Assembly: GCF_001625305.1 (NCBI RefSeq) | Contig: NW_017804054.1 | Span: 1,532,393 to 1,596,392 of the forward strand | Source: Branchiostoma belcheri | Taxonomy: Eukaryota; Chordata; Leptocardii; Amphioxiformes; Branchiostomatidae | Length of the DNA: 64,000 nt | Reading direction: 5' to 3' | Shown here: piece after piece, positions 1-11,000 of the stretch | Position numbering within the stretch: the stretch's first letter is position 1 | Layout of the letters: each line of letters starts with the position of its first letter | Notes under the pieces: generated by a model | The model's database searches: none | What the model was told of the DNA's origin: nothing | Seen by the model: only the letters and a program-made list of their open reading frames with translations | Program-made: the position numbers and the translations under genes

Positions 1-44
1 AGAGACCCCTAGCATCACAGAGTGGTACTACAAGTGTACACACT

Positions 45-2075
45 TCACAGCTCATCATGACCAGCATCATATGCTGCCCACCAATCAGACAGTGCCTTGA
101 CCTGTCCCCAGTCCACCAGCGCCCACCAGTCCTGGATGTGGTCAGGACGTTTGTTCTGGTGCTTCAGGTAGTAGGCGTGTTCCCAGATGTCAATCACCAG
201 GAGTGGGCGGAGTCCAGTGCTGATGGGAGAGTCCTGATTGGCTGTTGTGTGGATGATGAGAGTCTGTTCTCTGGGATTGCGTGACAGCCACACATAACCT
301 ATTCACATGAAGAGGGAAAAAATCGTAATTTCTTCCATAATCACTGTCTACAGTTCAGTTTTTCATGTTGGAAATTATTACAGTTGAACTTAAAAAAAAA
401 ACAAAATTTATGTCACTAGACAAGAGAACCCTAATAAAAAGTCTAAACATAAAGGTTGGCTTCAGAATCTGTAAAATTGTATATGATTTTGTATTATGTC
501 TACTTTCTGATATTCTCCATGTATTGACTCACCTGAACCAAATAAAGTCTTGGCAGTGTTTGTGAACTGTTCTTGGAAGTTACTGAAGTTGTGGAAGTTT
601 GCGATGATCTCGGTGGCCAGGGTGGCTTCAGGAAGTCTGGGGGGTTCACTCTCTCCTCGAGGGGACATGGTCGCCCAGTAGATGGCATGGTTCACAAACC
701 TGGGAAACACAGTGGGACTAGTTAATGTTACAGGACTATGTTGAATAGCTCTGTCAATAACTTTGTCAGGTTGGTATTTCAATTGAAAGTTACCACATAA
801 TGAACACAGACACAGAAGATAAAGGATACAGAAAGTGAAATACACACCCTATGCCATTGAGAAAGAAATACTAGTATACAGATAGGCCCAAAACTTGGGA
901 TGAGGCTGCTTTGGGTATATAATAATTGCAGGACTTCATTCTTAAAATTTCTAGTTTTGAATTTGTTGTAACTGACACTGATCACAGTGAGTGGGAGTAA
1001 GAGTACACCAGGATGGCATTTTGCTTGTAACCCTGGTGCCCAGGACAGCTGTAAGCTGTTGAAAGCGTAACTCCAGGTTCAGACAGGTCATCACCATCCC
1101 GCCTCTTCTACATGTGGCAATTTGCCAGGATTAAACTCCCCTGTAAACTCCTACACAGGTTAACCTACCATTGAACTAGGTCATACCATTACACTTTAAG
1201 GGTGTTTTTCAGAGAATAAAAAAAAGACTGTTTGAGACAAAACCATGCACATGCGTACCCTCCTCCATTGTTCCTGATGGCAGTCCTGTGTTTGTCTGGG
1301 ATCTGGTCCAGGTTCTCCAGAATGTGGAGGATGGAGTTAGACTGAAGGCCCACCCCTGGTCCTACCTGTAGACAAGGAACAGTTGGTACATTCCACATAG
1401 TGTCTGGTTTTTCACTAGTACATTTACTACATACAATGTGGATTCCTAAAGTACATTACCATAGAAACAATAACTGGAACAAAATGGAAATTCTGACACC
1501 TTTTCATCGCTCAGAGGTTATTGTGGAAAAGTCAGAATGAAAACCATGAACTTAGAAATGCCCTGAATATTCTAAGAGCATACTGTATATGTTTATATTT
1601 TTTTTACCCCCAATAAAAGACATCTTCAGTGAAAAAGACCACTGCATTTACTATGAGATCAGAATAGTTACAAGTAAATCATAGTGACCTGTAGTACATT
1701 AAGTGGAAAGCTAAGTTACAACAGCTGTTTAAACATGATTAGATTTAGAAACAGCAGGACCAATCTAACCCCACTGAGATAGTCTAAACAAGTTGTCAAT
1801 GAGCAACATGAAGCTAAGGATTTAATAAAGTCAGAGCACTCTGTAAATGGATTGCAAGTAGGATCACACTACTGAAAGCATTACCAGCTATAAAAAAAGA
1901 TCAGAGATAGCAGACTTCACCCCTTAAGCACCCTCTGGCTCTGGAAGAGCATACAGGAACTGCAGACACACATACACATATTATTACATAAAATACACAC
2001 ACACACACACACACCTGCCAACCTGCCTAAATGCACACACACATATTCACAAATCCACAAATATGCGCACGCACG

Positions 2076-2154
<79 letters not shown>

Positions 2155-2338
2155 TCACACACATTCACAAATACACACAGGCAGTATCACACACACAGTT
2201 ACACACACACATGTACATATAACGTTACATATACAAAGACACACACACCATTCACAAATACAAACACGCAGTACAACATGTAACTGGAGAAGAAAATCCT
2301 ACATGACCGAAGATCTACTCTACTCTACTCATGTATAT

Positions 2339-2410
<72 letters not shown>

Positions 2411-2738
2411 GCGCACGCACGCACGTAGCAACATACAAACACACGCATACACTTTATCGCCAGCATTTACTAGCAGCCTAAAGAGCCTGTCAGAAGAGAG
2501 ACAATACCTCGTCCCTCCACTTCTTGAGCGCAGCGTTCATCTTCCTGGTGTAACCGGCGTGGTGACCGAGATGGTGCACCCGCGCAGTCTTCTCGTCGAT
2601 GTACGGCTCCAGCGCATCGTACTCGTACGGCAGCGGCGGCACGGGGTACTCATCCGCGAACAGCCGGATCCCCTTGTACGGTACGTCCACTGACAGGGCT
2701 ATGTGGACGGAGAGAACGACAAAAATTACCCGCAACAT
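45..2738 (-). CDS. Secreted Mn superoxide dismutase (4 exons)
   Basis: Exons (minus strand, in order): 2738-2508, 1365-1259, 699-533, 298-45; 252 residues. Family knowledge: Fe/Mn SODs convert superoxide to O2 and H2O2. Seen: the metal-ligand motifs HHLGHHAGY (first His ligand plus the gateway Tyr), NNGGGFVNHAIYW (second His) and DIWEHAYYL (Asp and His). FGSGYVWL is rebuilt exactly across the exon 3/4 junction, and ANQD carries the Gln typical of Mn rather than Fe enzymes. The N-terminus MLRVIFVVLSVHIALSV is a hydrophobic signal peptide, not a basic mitochondrial presequence, and an N-F-S glycosylation sequon lies in exon 3. I therefore infer an extracellular or secretory-pathway enzyme. Phases close perfectly (759 nt). 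Intron 1 holds two long (CA)n tracts. The start is the only ATG before the SOD domain. The 3' UTR lies off the window edge. Confidence 0.93.
2066..2425. repeat. (CA)n microsatellites in SOD intron 1
   Basis: Two nearly pure CA tracts occupy about 2066-2152 and 2337-2425, each edged by GCAC units. Between them is CA-rich degenerate sequence. Long His/Thr or Cys/Val frames across them are artefacts. Confidence 0.97.
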
Positions 2739-2914
2739 TTCGGTATCAACCGCCTGAGTTTGTACTTTGTATATTTTGCTGGAGCACCTGTAGGTCAGAG
2801 GTCACTAGATTATGCCAATGCCTTCTAGGGGGAGTGAAAATATATCACTTTTCATCATAAAGAGGACTCACTATACTGCTAGACACGAAAAAATAAAGAT
2901 TTCATATCTAATAA
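2739..2914 (-). promoter_or_regulatory. Presumed SOD promoter interval
   Basis: Only about 175 bases separate the SOD start codon from the poly(A) signal of the upstream EMI gene, which is on the same strand. The SOD promoter and 5' UTR should therefore lie here or overlap the EMI 3' end. I see no clear TATA box. Confidence 0.35.
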
Positions 2915-2920
2915 TTTATT
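2915..2920 (-). terminator. Poly(A) signal of the EMI-domain gene
   Basis: AATAAA on the minus strand, 53 bases after the proposed stop codon at 2973-2975. It supports the short last exon of the EMI gene. Confidence 0.5.
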
Positions 2921-2972
2921 CTAATACCTTTCATGTATCTTTTATCTAATCGTTAATCTATCTAACAGCAAT

Positions 2973-4705
2973 TTAATGTTTAAGAAAAAATTTAAAACAC
3001 CCCTCGTGTCCTAGTCGGAAGGTCCATTGGACACCTGTTGTTCATATACCTCAAGAAACGAGAGGGGGTGGGGCAAAAATATAAATATCCAAATGTCGGG
3101 GTCTGGGAATGTGGTGTTGATCTGTGTGAATGCGAGATGCCCTAAGTGAATGCCATCATCCCACACCCCGTTTGGCTAAAGGAAGAGTTGACAAATGTAT
3201 ACAAAAGTTACATACACGTGTGGGTACTGTAAATTATATGCGAGTTCGGGTTCTTTTCTCTAAAACACATGTGACGTTTAGGCCACAAGTTTTGAATCTC
3301 TAGTCAAATGATGTCGGCTGCTCACGCATCAGTTTAAGGGGTCATTATTGTCGCGACATCGTAGTGTGAGTTGTCTGGACTATAAGTGGGACAATATGAG
3401 AGCACGGGAGAGCCAGAGTATTGAAGCTGCATTGTGCGCTAGATTCAGAAGAGGGCGTTGCGTATGTAGCGACGTAACATCGTTACACCAGTCAAGTTTT
3501 AAGATATGTGTCATACATACGAAATGACTTACTTTCGTATGGGCAGGGCGCTGGAGAGTCGTCACAGCATTTCCACTCCAGGTGCGACACCTCGCGGTAC
3601 GCAGTGGTATAGACAGGGATGACGTTGAACCTGTTTAGACGATATATAATTTGAAATGTTGCCTATATCGTCGAATAACAACAATTAATAATCTTAGACT
3701 TGCAAGACATGGTTCACACACACACACAAAGAATATACTGCAGTATGCACCAGGACTGCAAAAATGTGAATCATCTGCCTTGAAAGGATCCGGAACACTG
3801 ACTCAGTAGTGACTACCACAAATTTAAGCTACTGTGATTACGTTTAGTAGCTGATGTTTTGTATTAAAATATAAAGTGTCACACCTAGATGGACTTACTC
3901 GCAACAGAACGTGTTCCATGTGCATCTCCTGCGACAGTCCATCCGCGAGCCTGACCGCCGTCTGTAGGGTATCACCTCCTGGACCTCCATGGCACACCAC
4001 TTCGGCTGTTTCCCAATGCTGTACAGACAATCAAATAAAGAAAAGCATAACACGAAAACAACAAATTTAAAACCCATTGGTAACAGTATTACCACTTTGT
4101 ATGTCTGATCGATCGTACATTTAGAGGACTATCCAGCTGTATGTGGAGAAATGAATGAATTTAGCAATTCCACATTTTTCTCCAAAATTAGGTGAACCAC
4201 TTTAGCATCGCCAATTTAGACAAAAGTGCTGCGCAACACTAAACTTGACAAGCTGTCGTGTATAATAAACACTCATGCTAAGGAGTTCAGTCTGGTCACA
4301 AAGATATAAATTCTATAAAGTCCGCACACCGGGCCTGTCACAGTTTTAAGATCAGAAAGCTTGCCAAGTTTTGTTGCGCAGCACATTCTGTATGAATTGT
4401 ATGTCAGCTATACAGACGGAAAAATCATTCGTTATCTCGACCTATGCCATACAAAAACAAAAATTAACGATGAACGGCGATATCAGTATACGGTCAAGTG
4501 CTGGTTTTGTGCGCGGGATATGACATAGTTTGAAACGTCTGAAATGTTAGCTTGCCTATCGAAAACGCCACCATGTCTAGATCTTATAAATATGCTCTAA
4601 GTTCATAACTCCTTACCTCGGCGGAGAAGGCGTTTCTTGTGCAGACGCATTACCCAAGATCGTCACCACAAAAAGAATGGCAAAGAACACTCGCTGAAAC
4701 GCCAT
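2973..4705 (-). CDS. Small secreted EMI-domain protein (4 exons, last exon tentative)
   Basis: Exons (minus): 4705-4617, 4018-3899, 3630-3533 and tentatively 3034-2973. Exon 1 encodes a signal peptide (MAFQRVFFAILFVVTILG, then NASAQ). Exons 2-3 encode one EMI module: WCAMEVQEVIPY at its start, GSRMDCRRRC and WNTFCCE in the middle, then PVYTTAYREVSHLEWKCC, with the Cys and Trp spacing of EMI domains (matrix proteins such as emilins and multimerins). All three junctions keep phase with good GT-AG sites. The fourth exon adds a phase-compatible 20-residue Lys/Phe-rich tail and stop, with AATAAA 53 bases on. If exon 3 were read through its donor the protein would end about 10 residues later. Total about 122 residues, far shorter than known EMI proteins, with no coiled coil, collagen or C1q part. 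Exons 1-3 are secure; the 3' end is not. Confidence 0.72.
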
Positions 4706-7700
4706 TACTGATCTAAATCTTAGACTCCCAAATCCAACTGTGAAGCTGAACATTGACCGTCCCCCAGAACAGTCTGGAAGAGCGCTGAGTTTGCCAAACT
4801 CAGTGTTTGTATAACCCGTATTTTGTGCTTATGCAACGTGTTTTTCGCATTCCATCTACCCTGCAAGAGGCGTTAGTCTGACCCTGCTACCATAAATCCA
4901 GCATCACCCGTGTCCTCGGTGTTGTTGAAGTTTTGCAGAGCTGGGAGAAGTGTGACAAGCGGCACCATGGATGACACGCACCATCTGGCTCTCTATAGCT
5001 ACTGCTTCTCAAAAAGTGTGTTGGCACATTGAAAAAGTGTTGTATATTTGTGAATGTCGACGTTTTTAAATCATATAATTGTATACGTAATTATTACCGC
5101 TAAGGTGATAGCGTAAGGCACATGATGTTAAACTGTCTCTTCTTGTCTAGCTATATATATAGGATCTGTTATCCTAGATCTTCTCTCAGTTACTCTCATG
5201 TTGAGCCAAAATATTACCGGCCATTCAAACGGACATCTCCAGTTTAACTCCATGGGTACCTCCGATATAATAAGTACTGGTACGTTCTCAAAGGTGACTT
5301 GACAGCTAGGGCGTGAATGTCGTTCTCATGTATTTCCTGTCACTTCTGTTCAAAATCGCTAGGTAGCACTCATGTTGCTGCAGCGTGGGAGCAAAACCAC
5401 AGAATGACGATCGGGCATTGTGAGGGCACTTGTGCAAAAAGACGAGGCTTTCCGATTTTTCTCTCCGGTGCTTTGAATCGTCTAAATTTAAAAGATTTCG
5501 TTAATTCGCGTCAGAGATAGAATCTATAAGCTTTAGTACCAGAGTACAGCACGTTATTGTTGATCTTTAGGGCTAATTTAGGGGCATTAGTTTGGAAAGT
5601 TTGTTCTCAAAAGGCTGAGTTTTACGTAGTTAATGTGTTACGCACGTGCATTTATTTATCCTTAACTTTCATTATTTCCCGAATAAAGAATTCTAAAATT
5701 CTAAAAAAAATATATCAACGCATTCCGACAGGACCGACACTGGGAGTAAATGTGTGTTAAGATACCCGCAGCTTTATATAAAAAGAACAATACATCAAAT
5801 GCAAGGCACGCACCTGTCTTGGGATGATTCATGATGAATGACGTCAGTCAGGCAACTAGTGCGGCCAGAAAATTAGACCACCTGATTAGTCTCCATGCAT
5901 GCAGGCTCCGTCGAAGTTTTGGGTTGTTTTTGTTTCTTGATTAATATTGTTTTCTAATTGTTATCGATTGGGTTCTGATAGACTAGGCACCAGAACACGA
6001 CAGCAAGCAGAAAACTGTAAGAAAACAAAAAAAGGCCTGCGACAGAGACTATTTTCCAGGCTATACAAGGGATAGTTGCTCACTTAGTTTTGCGTGTGCC
6101 AGAGTTGTTTACAGCGCATGAGTTAATTTCAGGAGAATGTTCTACGTACATACGTCATATCTGAAAACTCTCTGAAATTGCTAGCAGTTTTATTTCCTAA
6201 ATGACATAAAAGTGACACTTAAGTCTTACAACGTATCCTTGGAAAATAAACGTTATTGGTTCTAAACTGGGATTTCAAACGGTAGTTTTGTAGAGTGACT
6301 ACATATTGCCATTATTAGATGGGCTTGCACATGCTTTGCACATGCATGATTTACTTCAAGGGGAAATATCTTTCAAATGATCTAAGAAATTGTCACACGA
6401 CAAACCACGCCCTGTAAATGGACTGGAAAACAAGTGTAGTTAACATGTTAATGGCAGTTTTATTGGACATCAACTTAATTAGTGCACTGTACGAGTAGAT
6501 TGAAACGATTTTCGTTGTGAGTATATGACGGGGATAAAATTGTGGATTTGTGCTGTAGATTGTTGGCTAAAAATGATGTTATGTCGTAGTATGCCTCGAG
6601 CTCTCTAATGTTGACTTGAAAATCTTGAAACAGATCCGTACCCGGTGAGGTAGTCCTGAGTCGACCCAAGGTCATGCATAATTCTCCGGCATCCGATATA
6701 CGACCAACGCCCAAAAATACAGTATATTGTATGTTCAAAAAGCTATTATACGGATGAAACATGTGATTGTACATGTGGTCCCTAGTCCTTGTCTCAGTAC
6801 GAATGTTTAACGTTATAGAAGTATTGTAGTACTAGTAAAGATTAGGTGGAATAAATTCCTTTCCGACCTAGGACTCTTAAAATTGTTATGCGTATTGCCG
6901 TTCCCTGATTTTCTGTCTTCATCAGTGGCCCCTAGGCCTACCTTGTCTCTTCCCGACTTCTATATATACCCTAGGCTACTCAGTGGTATTTGTACAAAGT
7001 CAGATATGTGAAGACGCCATTTTGCCCTTAGTAGTTTAAAGCCTGATTTGGTGTCAAACAGGATACGTGCACAGGGTCATCTTCCTTTACAAGTTTGAAC
7101 AACGCGTACGACTGCATATCAGAACCTGGGATGTATATGCTGCATTTTCATATTGGCACATTCGGGAAACATTTTTCTCTTGTCGAATTCTATAGACATC
7201 AATTACAGTCTCCGGTGCCTGACAGTAATTATGACAGACTACTGAGAAATGACACGCCGGACGGAAGCTTAGCATGTCATATTCAGAACTATTGTTGTTG
7301 CATGATTCATCAGAATGTGCTTCAATGTGCTTGTGTTATAAACGTCCTCTCGATAAGACTGTGGGAAATGGCCGCGTAAAGTGATAGAGCAATGTGGTTT
7401 ATCAAACCTCCTTGTTCTAATCCTTGGAAAAACTAACGAACAAACAAATAAATGAATGAAAATAAATGGATATTCAATTAATTTTGACAGTGACTACAAG
7501 ATGAAAATTATATATACGCTGACAAAGGAGACAAAACTCTAGATACAGGATGAGAAAGGTTTAAAAATACAGTGATGTAATGTGACAACGCATTGCAATC
7601 TATGGTTTTCAATGGTCTATGAATCTTTGCCAATCAAGCAAATAACCAACCAATATTTTCCAACACTTATTTCCTTCTTCTTCGCAAAAGAAAAAAAAAA

Positions 7701-8014
7701 CGCGAGATATTGTTATTCAATGTAAGGCATTTAACAGAACAAACGCAAATTGATGGCCATTGTAAATGTACCATTTGCTGATCAAACGGTCAATTCTCCA
7801 CAAAGGGGGAACTTTTGTACTTGTCATGACGTCATGAATAAGTAATGAGACCGAGGCAACTTCTCTGGGAGTCCAAATTTTTCAGTCTCGGGGAACAGAC
7901 ACACAACTTCGGACCTCTTGGGTTCCTTTGAGACTTTTAGCCCAGTGTTTTGGGACTTTAGATCGTCATAGGGTCCTCTAGGACCGGAACAACTTCTTTT
8001 TAAGTTGGTAGTCG
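4706..8014. other. Intergenic region between divergent EMI and PKD2 genes
   Basis: About 3.3 kb between two genes transcribed away from each other, so both promoters should lie here. The short open frames have no recognisable domains or good splice context. An in-frame TAG at 8009-8011 precedes the PKD2 start. I see no RNA gene or repeat family in this interval. Confidence 0.6.
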
Positions 8015-11000
8015 ATGGTTGATCGCCGTGAGGACAGGCGCACGTCGTTAGCTGCTCGGGAAGAAATGGAGCTTGGGCAGCGTCCTGGCAGTGCCGCCCG
8101 CTCAGGGGCATGGGACAACCGCGGGTACGACGGGTCTCGGCCGACGTCTCCAGCTCGACTGGACGCCTCGGCATACGCTCGAGACTCGTACGGATCACCA
8201 GCGGCTATTCCATCGGAGATGGAGAGCGAGATGTACGTTCACGGCGGCACGGTGCGGGCAGTGCAACCGGCAGGGCCCGAGCAGCAGACCGGGTGTTGGA
8301 ACAAGTTCAAGCGTTTCATCCGAGGTACACCTTTTACTTGAAACAAGCTAGTTGTGGTGCAGTTACAGCATAATCTTACACCTTAATGTACACAACAGGA
8401 ATTTGGCATTTTAACGAGGCAAGGAATACATACTGAGGTGGTGAACACAAACTGATAACCGCAGAATTTGTATCACCTTCGTGACGAAGTTGTTTCGACG
8501 AAAAGTCATGTTACTAGGATGTAGGAACATGGTATCGGCAACCAAACTTCCTAAACTCGTACCAATAGTTGAAACAGATCGCTATTATGCAACCAAACGG
8601 TATCTCTAAAGAGTCTTTCTGGTTTGATTTCTTAAAAGATGTTGAAATGTTGAATGTGCGCAGCTGTTTTCAAGCTATCAGCGGTGAAGAATATATTTTA
8701 GTGTTTTAGTGTGAAGTAGTCCTAAGGTGTTGTGAAGAGTACCTTGTGAAGCACGAGTTAACTTACATAATTTTTCCAGAAAATACGTTCTCTAAAAATT
8801 TATTTTTAGAGCTACATATATCCTGAAGTCGCGAGGAAGTTGACACAGTTGTTTGTAGCACAGGTGGCCCAAAGTTTCCGCGATTTTCCAAGAAAACTCA
8901 GCGGTGTAGAACATCAGTAACAACAATGCCGAGAAGTCGTGCTAAGTTGGTCGCCATTTTGTTTTCCTTATTTAGCCTGAACATTTTTAGAGAGGTTTGT
9001 TTACACCTGTGTGGGACCTTCTTAAACAAGGCCCGCGAAACACCAAAAGCCTAATATTCATATTGTGTCTCTCTCACTTCCATCAATGTGTTATCTGTGA
9101 TAAGATGAATACATCTTGCCTCGGATCTTACCAAAAATGGTGCTTTCAAGGTTTGATAAAAAAAGGGTTGCAAGGAAAAACAGATAGGAAAACAAATTAT
9201 GTGAAGATGTCTAAATTTTTCATTATTGCAGCCAAGCCACTTTGCATGTACCAGCTCTATAAGGAATAACTTTGTCAACTTTGGCAGGTTTAGCTCTCAG
9301 TCTGAATTTAAATACATGTAGGATTCAGACATTAAACTAGAAGGTGACTGTCATCGTTTCTATGGCAACTGCACCCAACTAGCAAAGGGCGTAGGTCACA
9401 TACAGTCTTGAAGACCTAGAAGATTCTCATTCACTCTATAAACAATATAATACATAACACCATGCTTAAAACATTATAGAAGCTGAAAGCAAGTTTCAAA
9501 TTTGGTCTGGTAGTAGTTGTAGAAAGATGGTTATGATGTCCTTTTAAAGTCTTGGCTTCAACTGTACAGCAATTTTTTGTAAAATTGCCCTCTGAATAAT
9601 AGATACCTTTTGGGAACATCAATTTATTTGATGGCATGCCTTCAATAGTTGCCCCTACACTCCCAAGATTGCCATGTAATTATAATCCACTCACATAATA
9701 AGAGCAGTATAACGTGCAAAATGGCAAGACGATTTACGCGCCTGAAACCAATAAATTATTCATACAAGGCATTGTACTGAAAAGAACAGCATCTTCATAT
9801 TGTGTTCAGTTCTGTTTCATGTATGATTTATGGAAGATGAGCCCTATGTCTGGTTTTCTGAAATTTGATAGGGCTTACGAGGTACCCACATACCAACCCT
9901 AATATTATACAGATGTTTTGAAGAAAGTCCTGAAGGATTTATGCACATAAATGGCATTCCGGAACAGTCTGTCCAACTCCAATAACTCATGGAATTCTGT
10001 TAAAGGCATTTAAGATGATGGGGTATGATTATCTTGCTTTTCCCCGTGCATGAGTTTTGCTATGGATTTCTATTGTTCAAAGTTGCTTAATAATTCATGG
10101 GGGTTTTGTGTGACGAGATGTTTTGGTAACAAAAAGCGTACTCTCATTTTACACGCCGATTTGGTTATTGGATTGGTTGAAACCAGCCCAAACCGATTCA
10201 TTCGAGAACTCGAAAATTCGGAAATGCACTTCTTGGTTGGACTGATTTAATTTTAAGATTGTCGCTAGAATTTGCTAGAAGTCAGAACTGAAAAATATCA
10301 GATTCACCTTGCCATGTCAGTCAATTCAATATCTTCACATACCTAGATTTTAGGTACGAAAAAAAGAACAAAAATGTGTTTTTATTGTTACAAAGTTCAA
10401 AGTACCTTGTATCAAAGGCTTTTTCTAGATGTTTAAATGTACATTTATAGTAGTCATCCAGAGTTGACTTGCCACTAGTTGGGTAATCCTTTATTGTATC
10501 CAGGTGGTCTGATCAGAGAAGTTGCCAAGCATGGATGATATCTGACAATGCCTGGAGGCATAGCTTATCTGTGTTGGCATGACAACCTAGGCAAACATGT
10601 TGATTTGGAGTAGAAAAGTTGGTTTGCGCTGGCCTCATTACCCGTATGATTAACACCTGAGCTGTCACTCGTAAAATTAAGTGGCTCAGCCTCATTTTCT
10701 GGTATGCTAGGACAAAAGATAACAATCTCCCCATTGTATTTTATTGACTTTTTTTCTAATATTATAAGACAAAAATGGCATTTTTCAAGAAAAATAAAAC
10801 TATGAGGTACCAGATAGCAGAGAGACTGGGTGTTGTGGTAGTGCAGAGTTAAAAAAAAAAGTTGTATGTGAAAATGAGGCATTCTAAACTAAGACTACCT
10901 GAGGGTAAAAATTATGGTCAGACAAGTCACAGGTGACTACTACTAAAGGCACTAGTGTCACTGTACACTGCTAACCGTATGCAAGATCTTCTTGAAATTT

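Noticed and set aside
1917-2428. His/Thr- and Cys/Val-rich frames
   Set aside because: Translations of the (CA)n microsatellites in an SOD intron.
2508-3630. EMI and SOD exons forming one fusion gene
   Set aside because: SOD exon 1 has its own ATG and signal peptide. EMI exon 3 ends in phase 1, SOD exons 2 and 3 do not continue an EMI protein sensibly, and a poly(A) signal lies between them.
6475-6774. 99-codon minus frame in the intergenic region
   Set aside because: No signal peptide, domain, splice context or compositional shift; within chance for AT-rich DNA.
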